From positions 2,623,941 to 2,687,940 of the forward strand of contig NZ_JACBYS010000001.1 in assembly GCF_013408245.1 (NCBI RefSeq): a stretch of 64,000 nt of DNA, written 5' to 3'. Positions 56,962-64,000 of this stretch are shown here, piece by piece (position 1 is the stretch's first letter; each line of letters starts with the position of its first letter). A program made the position numbers and the translations under genes. Under the pieces are notes generated by a model. The model had not been told where the DNA came from. It did no database searches and saw only the letters and a list, made by a program, of their open reading frames with translations. The DNA comes from Duganella sp. 1224 (GTDB taxonomy: Bacteria > Pseudomonadota > Gammaproteobacteria > Burkholderiales > Burkholderiaceae_D).

Positions 56962-57984
56962 TTAGATGAACACCGGCTCGGGTTCGAGCAGCACGCCGTA
57001 GCGCGCCTGCACGTCGGCCTGGATCGCCCTGGCCAGCGCCACCACGTCGGCGCCGCTGGCGCCGCCGTTGTTCACCAGCACCAGCGCCTGTTTCGGATAG
57101 ACGCCGGCCGCGCCCAGGCTACGCCCTTTCCACCCGCATTGATCGATCAGCCAGCCGGCGGCCAGCTTCTCGGTGCCGTCCGGCTGCGCGTGGTGCACCA
57201 GCGTGGGGAAGCGCGCCAGCAACGCCGCGCATTGCGCGCCCGGCACCACCGGATTCTTGAAGAAGCTGCCGGCGTTGCCGATCAGCGCCGGGTCCGGCAG
57301 CTTGCGGCGGCGGATGGCGATCACCGCGTCCGCCACCTGCCGCGGCGTCGGCGCGTCGCCCAGTCCCGGCTCGGCCGCCAGGTCGGCATAGCGCAGGTTC
57401 GGCCGCCACTGCGTTGGCAGCGCAAACGTCACGTCAAGTATGATCAGGTGGCGGCCTTCCTCGTGCTTGAATACGCTGTCGCGATAGCCGAAACGGCAGG
57501 CCGCCCCATCCAGCACGCGCGTGGCGCCGCTGCGCGGATCGAACACCGTCACGCTGTGGAACACGTCCTTGATTTCGAGGCCGTAGGCGCCAATATTCTG
57601 AATTGGCGCGGCGCCCACCGTGCCAGGAATCAGCGACAGGTTTTCCAGTCCGCCGATGCCCTGCGCCAGCGTCCACTGCACGAACGCGTGCCAGTTTTCG
57701 CCGGCCGCCGCGCGCACCAGATGCCGGCCGTTTTCCTCGCCCACCACCGCCTTGCCCTGCAGCGCGATATGCAGCACCAGCCCGTCAAAATCGCCCGTCA
57801 GCAGCACATTGCTGCCGCCGCCCAGCACCAGTTTCGGCAAAGCGGCCCAGTCGCCATCAGCATAAACGCCGAGCAGTTGCTCAGTTTCCGTGATGCGCAC
57901 ATAGGCGCGCGCACTGGCGGCGATGCCGAAGGTGTTCAGGGATTGCAATGGAAATTGATGTAGGACAGAAAATGGAGCAGTCAT
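56962..57984 (-). CDS. murB: UDP-N-acetylenolpyruvoylglucosamine reductase
   Basis: The 340-residue protein matches type I MurB. It has an N-terminal FAD domain ([36 protein letters not shown]), the motif [17 protein letters not shown], the catalytic GSFFKNPVV with the active-site Ser, and a C-terminal glutamate in EPEPVFI. It reduces the enolpyruvyl group to make UDP-MurNAc for peptidoglycan. The ATG at 57984 precedes the family's usual N-terminus. It is transcribed alone and diverges from yajQ. Confidence 0.97.
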   Translation of the reverse strand: MTAPFSVLHQFPLQSLNTFGIAASARAYVRITETEQLLGVYADGDWAALPKLVLGGGSNVLLTGDFDGLVLHIALQGKAVVGEENGRHLVRAAAGENWHAFVQWTLAQGIGGLENLSLIPGTVGAAPIQNIGAYGLEIKDVFHSVTVFDPRSGATRVLDGAACRFGYRDSVFKHEEGRHLIILDVTFALPTQWRPNLRYADLAAEPGLGDAPTPRQVADAVIAIRRRKLPDPALIGNAGSFFKNPVVPGAQCAALLARFPTLVHHAQPDGTEKLAAGWLIDQCGWKGRSLGAAGVYPKQALVLVNNGGASGADVVALARAIQADVQARYGVLLEPEPVFI

Positions 57985-58019
57985 GAGAAAATAATGAGGA
58001 AATTTAATCGATTATAAGC

Positions 58020-58053
58020 AAAAAACCACCGCCGACATGAGAGCGATCGGCGG
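58020..58053 (-). terminator. Terminator-like hairpin in the murB leader
   Basis: On the minus strand a CCGCCGA/TCGGCGG stem with an 11-base loop is followed by TGGTTTTTT. This is an intrinsic-terminator shape, but it lies upstream of murB and downstream of nothing on that strand. It may end transcripts coming from the right, or act as an attenuator for murB. Confidence 0.4.
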
Positions 58054-58128
58054 GTTGTCCGTTAAAATGTCAGTCTTTGATGCAGCCGGATGTCTGCGCG
58101 CTGCATGCCACACGAAAAGGAACTAGTT

Positions 58129-58614
58129 ATGCCGTCGTTTGATGTAGTTTTGGAAGCCGATATGATCGAAGTGAAAAATGCCGTCGAGCAATCTCAAAAG
58201 GAGATCGCCACGCGCTTTGACTTCAAGGGCACCGGCGCCGCCGTCGAACAGAAGGAACGCGAGCTGACCCTGACCGCCGACGCGGAATTCCAGTTGCAGC
58301 AGGTGCGCGATGTGCTCATCAACAAGCTCGGCAAGCGCAAGGTCGACGTCCGCTTCCTGGACGATGGCGACATCAAGAAAATCGGCGGCGACAAGGTGCG
58401 CCAGGTGATCACCGTCAAGAACGGCATCGAGTCCGACGACGCCAAGAAAATCGTCAAGGTCATCAAGGACAGCAAGATGAAGGTGCAAGCGTCGATCCAG
58501 GGCGACTCGGTGCGCGTGACCGGCGCCAAGCGCGACGACCTGCAGGCCGCCATGGCGCTGCTGCGCAAGGACGCCGCCGACCTGCCGCTGGAATTCAACA
58601 ACTTCCGCGACTGA
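58129..58614 (+). CDS. yajQ: YajQ-family cyclic di-GMP-binding protein
   Basis: The 161-residue protein is a clear YajQ: it opens [21 protein letters not shown], contains RFDFKGT and [20 protein letters not shown], and ends in [10 protein letters not shown], all family signatures. YajQ proteins fold as two ferredoxin-like domains, and some bind c-di-GMP and control transcription. The start follows AAAAGGA. It lies 1.6 kb from wspR, although on its own transcript, so it is a candidate reader of the signal made by the Wsp system. Confidence 0.96.
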   Translation: MPSFDVVLEADMIEVKNAVEQSQKEIATRFDFKGTGAAVEQKERELTLTADAEFQLQQVRDVLINKLGKRKVDVRFLDDGDIKKIGGDKVRQVITVKNGIESDDAKKIVKVIKDSKMKVQASIQGDSVRVTGAKRDDLQAAMALLRKDAADLPLEFNNFRD

Positions 58615-58752
58615 TCCCGCCCGCGCGCGCGGCCCGCACTGCGCGGCCGCGCCGTCACATAGCTGTAGTACACATGGAGTAGAATGAATCGGAGCCCCGA
58701 TTATGCGTACTGCCGCGCGACCGCAATTAACCTCGGTAGTCTAAGGATAGCA

Positions 58753-60009
58753 ATGAAACGTGTTGATGATTTCCGCCTGCGATTTGGCAACGAAGAATAT
58801 GTGCCCATCATGATCGGCGGAATGGGTGTCGATATCTCGACCTCGGAACTGGCGCTGGAAGCGGCCCGCCTCGGCGGCATCGGCCACATCTCCGACGCCA
58901 TGGTGGAAGACGTGTCCGACCGCAAGTTCGATACCAGCTTCGTCAAGGACAAGACCAAGCTGTACAAGCACAACATCAACAACATGGACAAGTCCATCGT
59001 GCAGTTCGACCTGCAGCGCCTGGCCGAGGCGCAGCGCCTGCACATCGGCCGCACCATGGAGCAGAAGAAAGGCCCGGGCCTGATCTTCGTCAACTGCATG
59101 GAAAAGCTGACCATGAACGGCCCGCGCGAAACCCTGCGCACGCGCCTGAACGCGGCGCTGGACGCCGGCATCGACGGCATCACGCTGTCGGCCGGCCTGC
59201 ACTTCGGCTCGTTCGCGCTGATGGCCGACCATCCGCGCTTCCGCGAGGCCAAGCTGGGCATCATCGTCTCGTCGGTGCGCGCGCTGCAGATTTTCCTGCG
59301 CAAGAACGCCAAGCTGAATCGCCTGCCGGATTACGTCATCGTCGAAGGCCCGCTGGCCGGCGGCCACCTCGGCTTTGGCCTGGAGGACTGGAAAGACTAC
59401 GACCTGATGACCATCACCAAGGAATTGCTGGCTTACTTCAAGGAAGAAAAGCTGGACATTCCGCTGATCGCTGCCGGCGGCATCTTCACCGGCTCGGACG
59501 CGGTCAGCTTCCTGGAAGCCGGCGCGGCCGGCGTGCAGGTGGCCACCCGCTTCACCGTGACCAAGGAATGCGGCCTGCCGGACAAGGTCAAGCAGGAATA
59601 CTTCAAGGCCTCGGAGGACGACATCATCGTCAACGGCGTGTCGCCGACCGGCTACCCGATGCGCATGCTGAAGAGCACGCCGGCGATCGGCTCCGGCATC
59701 CGCCCGGGCTGCGAATCGTACGGCTACCTGCTGGACGCGACCGGCAACTGCGCCTACATCAACTCGTACAACCGCGAGGTGGCGGCGCATCCGGACCAGA
59801 AGACCGTGGTGGTGATGGACAAGACCTGCCTGTGCACCCACATGCGCAACTTCAACTGCTGGACCTGCGGCCATTACACCTACAAGCTGAAGGACACCTC
59901 GCACAAGAAGGCTGACGGCGAATACCAGCTGCTGACCGCCGAGCACGTGTTCAAGGACTACCAGTTCAGCACCGACAACCAGATCGCGTTGCCCGAGCGC
60001 GAAGCCTAG
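58753..60009 (+). CDS. Nitronate monooxygenase-like flavoprotein with C-terminal Cys/His cluster
   Basis: The 418-residue protein has the NMO/2-nitropropane dioxygenase TIM-barrel motifs: VPIMIGGMGVDIS at the N-terminus, VEGPLAGGHLGFG (near residue 195-207), and the phosphate-binding IPLIAAGGIFTGSDAVSFLEAGAAGVQVATRF. Near residues 357-372 it has a cluster CLCTHMRNFNCWTCGH that could bind zinc or an iron-sulphur centre and is not usual for the class. The ATG at 58753 follows AAGGA; an upstream in-frame start would lack a ribosome site. The substrate is unknown. Confidence 0.9.
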   Translation: MKRVDDFRLRFGNEEYVPIMIGGMGVDISTSELALEAARLGGIGHISDAMVEDVSDRKFDTSFVKDKTKLYKHNINNMDKSIVQFDLQRLAEAQRLHIGRTMEQKKGPGLIFVNCMEKLTMNGPRETLRTRLNAALDAGIDGITLSAGLHFGSFALMADHPRFREAKLGIIVSSVRALQIFLRKNAKLNRLPDYVIVEGPLAGGHLGFGLEDWKDYDLMTITKELLAYFKEEKLDIPLIAAGGIFTGSDAVSFLEAGAAGVQVATRFTVTKECGLPDKVKQEYFKASEDDIIVNGVSPTGYPMRMLKSTPAIGSGIRPGCESYGYLLDATGNCAYINSYNREVAAHPDQKTVVVMDKTCLCTHMRNFNCWTCGHYTYKLKDTSHKKADGEYQLLTAEHVFKDYQFSTDNQIALPEREA

Positions 60010-60017
60010 CCCCAAAA

Positions 60018-60070
60018 CGAAAGGGTCTGACCCCGTACGGGGTCAGACCCTGGCCGCAGCGCTGTGCGGG
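60018..60070 (-). repeat. 53-bp palindromic repeat unit, copy 3 (inverted)
   Basis: In reverse orientation this matches copy 1 almost base for base, including CCCGCACA-GCGCTGCGGCC, the perfect 30-bp palindrome (60022-60051) and the CGAAA/TTTCG end. It again lies between convergent genes. Confidence 0.9.
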
Positions 60071-60078
60071 TTTACGCC

Positions 60079-61014
60079 CTAGCCGTCCTTGTTGATCCGG
60101 TGGATCAACGCCCCCAACACCTCCTCCGCCATCTCATTCTCCACCTGGCAGGTGCCGGCGTTCTCGTGGCCGCCGCCGCCGTATTCCAGCATTAGCGCGC
60201 CGATATTGGTCTTTGAGGTCCGGTTCAGAATCGATTTGCCGGTCGCAAACACCGTATTCTGGTTTTTCAGGCCCCACAACACGTGGATCGAGATATTCGT
60301 CTGCGGGAACAGCGCGTAGATCACGAAGCGGTTGCCGGCAAAAATGACCTCCTCGTTGCGCAGGTCCAGCACCACCAGGTTCTTGTGCACGGTGGCGCAG
60401 CGGCGGATCTGCTCCTTGCACTTCTCGGCATGCTCAAAGTACAGCTCCTTGCGCTCCTTCACATCCGGCAGCTCCATGATCTGCTCGATCGTGTGGTCCT
60501 TGCAGTAATTGATCAGGTCCATCATCAGGTTGTAGTTCGAGATGCGGAACTCGCGGAAGCGGCCCAGGCCGGTGCGCGCGTCCATCAGGAAATTCAGCAG
60601 ATCCCAGCCTTCGGGATGCAGCACTTCCTGCTCGTTGAAGCGGGCGGCGTCGCCCTTGTCCACCGCCGCCATCATGTCGTTCCACGACGCCGGGAAAGCC
60701 TTCAGGCCGCCGTAATAGTCATACACCACGCGCGCCGCCGACGGCGCCTCCGGATGGATCACATGGTTGTTGCGCTCGCCGGTGTTGCGGATCGTTTCCG
60801 ACAAGTGGTGGTCAAACGCCAGGTGCGCGCCGGCCACGTACGGCAGATTGGTGGTGATGTCACGATCGGTAATCGTGATTTTCCCGTCTTGCATGTCCTT
60901 CGGGTGAACGAACAGGATCTCGTCGATCATGTCGAGATGCTTCAGCAGCACCGCGCACACCAGTCCGTCAAAATCGCTACGGGTGACCAAGCGATATTTT
61001 TTTACATCTGCCAT
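60079..61014 (-). CDS. DHH-family phosphoesterase
   Basis: The 311-residue protein has the DHH motifs RSDFDGLVCAV (near 12-22), TDRD and FDHHLSET (near 67-74), plus a C-terminal DHHA1-like region with GGGGHENAGTCQV (about 280-292). The family includes RecJ, NrnA and c-di-AMP phosphodiesterases. This short form lacking a large insertion resembles nanoRNase or exopolyphosphatase-like enzymes. It may take part in short-RNA or pGpG breakdown, but the substrate is not readable from sequence. It converges with the monooxygenase gene across a repeat. Confidence 0.9.
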   Translation of the reverse strand: MADVKKYRLVTRSDFDGLVCAVLLKHLDMIDEILFVHPKDMQDGKITITDRDITTNLPYVAGAHLAFDHHLSETIRNTGERNNHVIHPEAPSAARVVYDYYGGLKAFPASWNDMMAAVDKGDAARFNEQEVLHPEGWDLLNFLMDARTGLGRFREFRISNYNLMMDLINYCKDHTIEQIMELPDVKERKELYFEHAEKCKEQIRRCATVHKNLVVLDLRNEEVIFAGNRFVIYALFPQTNISIHVLWGLKNQNTVFATGKSILNRTSKTNIGALMLEYGGGGHENAGTCQVENEMAEEVLGALIHRINKDG

Positions 61015-61167
61015 GGAGCTTTACCTCAGGTGGGTTGGACACCGGTAAATAATACAACTCAATCACGCGGCTGCCCACAAATAGTCGCCTGACGTTGCAT
61101 TAAGTCACGACGCTTCACATAAAACCAATGTTACGCTGTAAGCAACATGAGACATTGTGAGGCATCC

Positions 61168-62115
61168 ATGAATCTCCGGCATGCAATACTCGTCCTGACC
61201 GCCACATACGAGCTGACATCCGAGCAGCACAACGAGCTGAATCAGCTTGCGGCGCTGGGAGAACCGCCGCCCGATCTCGCGCGCAGCTTGCACGCCGGCC
61301 TGGCCATCGTCGGCGTCGCGTTGGGCGGACTCGGCATCCTGTTCTGGATTGCCGCTAACTGGCAGTCCATGCCGCCGGGCGGACGCTTCGCGCTGCTGCA
61401 GACGCTGCTGGTCGCGGCGCTGCTCGGTGCCTGGCTGCGACCGGCGGCGCGGGTGCCGCTGTCGCTGCTGGGCTTTATCACCTGCGGCGGCTTATTCGCG
61501 CATTTCGGTCAGACCTACCAGATGGGCGCCGATCCGTGGCAGCTATTCGCATGGTGGGCAGCGCTCACCTTGCCGCTCTGCCTGAGCGTACGCCACGGCG
61601 TGCTGTGGACGGCCTGGGCGACCGTCGCGTTGACCGCCGCGCTGCTGACGGGCTTCATCGTGCCGGGTCGAACGCTTTTCCACGCCAGCCTGGGCTCGTG
61701 GGTTCCTGCTCTGGTGCTGGCCGCCGCCTTCCGCTTCCTGCCCGCCCTCGGATCAACCTTGTGGCCGATGCGTCTGAGCATGATCTATGCAACAACTGGT
61801 CTGTGCTGGATTGCCATCATCAGCTTGCTCGACCATGCGTTTGATGCCACCTATGTGCTGACGCTGGCTTGCGTTGTGGGACTGGCTTGCGTATTCGCCC
61901 TGCGCCGGATGTTCGACGTGTTCGTGATGAGCGCACTCGGCTTCGGCATCAATGTGCTGGTGACTGGCGCTGCGGCACGCGTGCTATTGGACAATCAAAA
62001 TGTCCACGCAGGGTCAGTGCTGGTGACCGGCTGTTTTGCAGCGGGCCTGCTGGCCGCCACCATCAAGCTCATCGTGTTCCTGACACGCGTGCACACCGGG
62101 GAGCATATAGCATGA
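61168..62115 (+). CDS. DUF2157 membrane protein
   Basis: The 315-residue protein has a soluble N-terminal part (about 1-40) and around nine membrane segments. The DUF2157 signature ILFWIAANWQSMPPGGRF lies near residue 54-71, and HFGQTYQMGADPWQLF follows near 112. I prefer the ATG at 61168, which follows GAGG, to 61147. The next gene starts within its stop codon (ATGA). This pair is a common arrangement of unknown function. It diverges from the DHH gene with a 150-bp gap. Confidence 0.85.
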   Translation: MNLRHAILVLTATYELTSEQHNELNQLAALGEPPPDLARSLHAGLAIVGVALGGLGILFWIAANWQSMPPGGRFALLQTLLVAALLGAWLRPAARVPLSLLGFITCGGLFAHFGQTYQMGADPWQLFAWWAALTLPLCLSVRHGVLWTAWATVALTAALLTGFIVPGRTLFHASLGSWVPALVLAAAFRFLPALGSTLWPMRLSMIYATTGLCWIAIISLLDHAFDATYVLTLACVVGLACVFALRRMFDVFVMSALGFGINVLVTGAAARVLLDNQNVHAGSVLVTGCFAAGLLAATIKLIVFLTRVHTGEHIA

Positions 62116-63665
62116 GCCTGGAACGCTTGAACAGCCTGGTTGAGGCGGCCGCCGAGCGCGGCATCCTGCAGCGCGACGCCACAACCGCAACCTCGGCGCG
62201 GCCGTGGCCGCTGGTCTTGTTGACCGCACTAGGCGCGTGGCTGGCAGCCATACCGTTCATCGTGGCGTTGGGGATGCTGTTTGGTAGCCAACTGCAAAGT
62301 GGCGCGCCGATCTACGTGATCGGTGCGCTCATATATGGCTCCTCCTTGTTCCTGCTGCGTTGGGGCAGTCACTCCAAATTTGTCGAGCAGCTTGGCTTGC
62401 CGGCGTTACTGGCTGGGAGCATTCTGTTGGCCGCTGGCATTTACCGCGACGTGCCGGGCACATCGGGCATTGCCGCCCTCACGCTTTTGTTCGTTGCCGC
62501 CGCATGGATAGCCCCACAAATCTGGCTTCGCGCCTTGCTCGGCGCACTGACTTGCGCGGCCTTCATCGCCATGCTCTCGGTCGACCAGTTATTCGATTTG
62601 TTGCGACTATTCCCCGGCTTGCACGGTGCGCTGGTGGCGTGGCTGGTCGCGTTGATCTGGTTGGACAGCAAATCCATCTCGGGCGCCAATGCCCGCGACA
62701 TCATTGCGCTGGACGCCTTCGCCTCCGGCTGGGGCGCGATGCTCTTGCTGGCGTTTGCATGGAGCGCCGGCAAGGCCTTCGTGGTTGGCGCTTTGGTGGG
62801 ATCATTCCATGGCCATATCCAGGAGTTCACCAGCGCTCCCACGCAGCGCGGATTGTCGGTCTTGTTGGCTGGCGCGGGGGTGGCCTGGCTGGCTCGCCAT
62901 TGGACCGCGTTCGGCGCGCGCCACATGGCGCTGGCGGCCGTGCTGCTGCTGGCACTGTGCTGGGCACTCCCGCTACTGGGCGGCCCCTTCCTGATCCTGG
63001 CGGTGTGCACCACCAGTGCGCGCCCGTTGCTTGCGACGGCGGCAGCCGTTTCTGCGGCATGGATCATCGGGGCCTTTTACTATCAGTTGAATATGGAACT
63101 GGCCGATAAAGCGCTCATCCTGACTGCAATTGGCGCGGCTTTAGGCTTGATCGGCTGGTTGAAATGGCAGCGACAATCCCGTTCATCGACGCACGCAACG
63201 CCTTTCCCCAAGCTGATGGCGTTGTCGCTGCTGGCGATCCTGGTGGTGGTCAATGGCGGAATCTGGCAGAAAGAAAGCCTGATACGCAATGGCCGCCCGG
63301 TCTACATCGAACTGGCCCCGGTTGATCCGCGTTCGCTGATGCAAGGCGACTACATGCGTCTGAACTTCCTGATGCCGGATCTGAGCACAGTCTCCAGGCA
63401 CGTTAAAGTGGTGGCGGCTATCGACAACCGAGGCATTGCCATCGTCCAGCGCATCGCTAGCGCAGGTGTACCGCTGGCGCCGAACGAAATATTGATCGAA
63501 CTGGTGAACACCGGCAGCGGCCTGCGCCCAGCCAGCGACGCCTGGTATTTCAAGGAAGGGGAAGAGAATCGTTGGGCGGGCGCCAAATACGGCGAATTCC
63601 GCGTTGACGGCAGCGGGCGCGCACTGCTGGTCAATCTGCGTGGACCAGCGCTGCAGGCGCTGTAA
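62112..63665 (+). CDS. DUF4401-GDYXXLXY domain membrane protein
   Basis: The 517-residue protein has a DUF4401-like membrane region (about eleven segments, residues 30-400). A C-terminal soluble domain follows, containing the signature MQGDYMRLNF (about 414-423), which defines the GDYXXLXY family. It would be exposed on the periplasmic side if the last segment (SLLAILVVVNGGIW) exits the membrane there. It is translationally coupled to the DUF2157 gene, and the two likely form a complex. No function is known to me. Confidence 0.87.
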   Translation: MSLERLNSLVEAAAERGILQRDATTATSARPWPLVLLTALGAWLAAIPFIVALGMLFGSQLQSGAPIYVIGALIYGSSLFLLRWGSHSKFVEQLGLPALLAGSILLAAGIYRDVPGTSGIAALTLLFVAAAWIAPQIWLRALLGALTCAAFIAMLSVDQLFDLLRLFPGLHGALVAWLVALIWLDSKSISGANARDIIALDAFASGWGAMLLLAFAWSAGKAFVVGALVGSFHGHIQEFTSAPTQRGLSVLLAGAGVAWLARHWTAFGARHMALAAVLLLALCWALPLLGGPFLILAVCTTSARPLLATAAAVSAAWIIGAFYYQLNMELADKALILTAIGAALGLIGWLKWQRQSRSSTHATPFPKLMALSLLAILVVVNGGIWQKESLIRNGRPVYIELAPVDPRSLMQGDYMRLNFLMPDLSTVSRHVKVVAAIDNRGIAIVQRIASAGVPLAPNEILIELVNTGSGLRPASDAWYFKEGEENRWAGAKYGEFRVDGSGRALLVNLRGPALQAL

Positions 63666-63670
63666 ATGCG

Positions 63671-63707
63671 AAAAAGCCCGCTCAGGCTTGACCTGAACGG
63701 GCTTTTT
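63671..63707. terminator. Bidirectional intrinsic terminator
   Basis: A ten-base stem AAAAAGCCCG/CGGGCTTTTT has an inner TCAGG/CCTGA helix. The T-run on the plus side ends the DUF2157 operon, and the complementary T-run on the minus side ends the rRNA operon after 5S. Confidence 0.92.
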
Positions 63708-63717
63708 CTAATAACTA

Positions 63718-63832
63718 GCTTGACGATAACCTACTTTCACACTGGTTGCAGCACTATCATCGGCGTAGAGTCGTTTCACGGTCCTGTTCGGGATGGGAAG
63801 GGGTGGGACCGACTTACTATGGTCATCAAGCT
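63718..63832 (-). rRNA. rrf: 5S ribosomal RNA
   Basis: The minus strand reads a complete 5S rRNA of about 115 nt. It opens CTTGATGACCATAGTAAGTC, includes the conserved CCCATCCCGAACAGG and ACCGTGAAACGACTC segments, and closes with GTAGGTTATCGTCAAGC, which pairs with the 5' end. Ends are placed by the terminal helix and may be off by one or two bases. It is the last gene of an rRNA operon entering from the right. Confidence 0.95.
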
Positions 63833-63913
63833 TTGACTTGGCAACAATCGGGAAGAAGTAGAAGTTGGGGTAGCACTCACCATCGAGTAAATGCACATAA
63901 CCGTCAAGGTTAT

Positions 63914-64000
63914 AGGGACAAGCCGTACGGGCAATTAGTATCAGTTAGCTTAATGCATTACTGCACTTCCACACCTGACCTATCAACGTCCTGGTCTCGA
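63914..64000 (-). rRNA. rrl: 23S ribosomal RNA, 3' end (partial)
   Basis: The minus strand matches the end of 23S rRNA: GGTGTGGAAGTGCAGTAATG, then TTAAGCTAACTGATACTAAT and GCCCGTACGGCTTGTCCCT. About 87 nt are in the window and the gene continues off the right edge. The 3' end is placed by alignment with the E. coli end recalled from memory. The 81-nt spacer to 5S contains no tRNA. Confidence 0.93.

Noticed and set aside
63708..63896. A short minus-strand open frame near the right edge
   Set aside because: It lies over the 5S rRNA and the 23S-5S spacer, so it is not a protein gene.

Overview
The window is a stretch of high-GC chromosome from a betaproteobacterium, most likely an Oxalobacteraceae member of the Massilia/Duganella/Janthinobacterium kind. 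This is inferred from the 5S/23S rRNA sequence at the right edge, a PEP-CTERM protein, many chemoreceptors, a Wsp cluster of beta/gamma-proteobacterial type and family-typical palindromic repeats. No name-giving search was possible. There is no prophage, integrase, insertion sequence or CRISPR array. The mobile signal is limited to two families of short palindromic repeats.

Layout. 1-4.9 kb: a partial unknown gene, two convergent genes with unusual TTA-rich codon use (yigZ-like and YeiB/DUF418), and a short operon joining a putative outer-membrane protein to a chemoreceptor. 5.1-12.3 kb: a six-gene efflux operon (HlyD-type adaptor, ABC ATPase, two MacB-type permeases, sigma-54 response regulator, histidine kinase) preceded by a near-perfect -24/-12 promoter and an upstream palindrome. 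12.3-22.1 kb: a chemoreceptor with a C-terminal CheR-tether pentapeptide, a cystine transporter, a small lipoprotein, a FadL-type porin, and an RND pump with its lipoprotein adaptor. 22.3-38.8 kb: mostly housekeeping and membrane genes (DUF212, DUF475, SrkA-like kinase, SEC-C protein, MntH, Orn, M48 protease, pterin dehydratase, RsgA) plus a very long Ala/Glu-rich coiled-coil protein and a duplicated outer-membrane protein. 38.8-45.8 kb: a soluble TPR-GAF histidine kinase, a small SEDS-like membrane protein, a PEP-CTERM protein, then argF and argG.

The centrepiece is 45.9-56.9 kb: a complete Wsp surface-sensing system (two tandem WspA-like receptors, WspB, WspC, WspD, WspE, WspF, WspR), ending in ppnP, which overlaps wspR by 4 nt. 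By analogy with Pseudomonas, the receptors drive the WspE kinase, which phosphorylates the diguanylate cyclase WspR, while WspC and WspF set receptor methylation. Unusual points are the duplicated receptor and a palindromic repeat inserted in frame in the wspE linker. Genes for c-di-GMP binding (YajQ, 58.1 kb) and pGpG/short-RNA breakdown (Orn at 35.6 kb, a DHH phosphoesterase at 60.1 kb) lie in the same window.

56.9-64 kb: murB, yajQ, a nitronate monooxygenase with a C-terminal Cys cluster, a DHH phosphoesterase, a DUF2157/GDYXXLXY membrane pair, and the end of an rRNA operon (23S-5S) entering from the right on the minus strand. No gene-free stretch exceeds about 250 bases.
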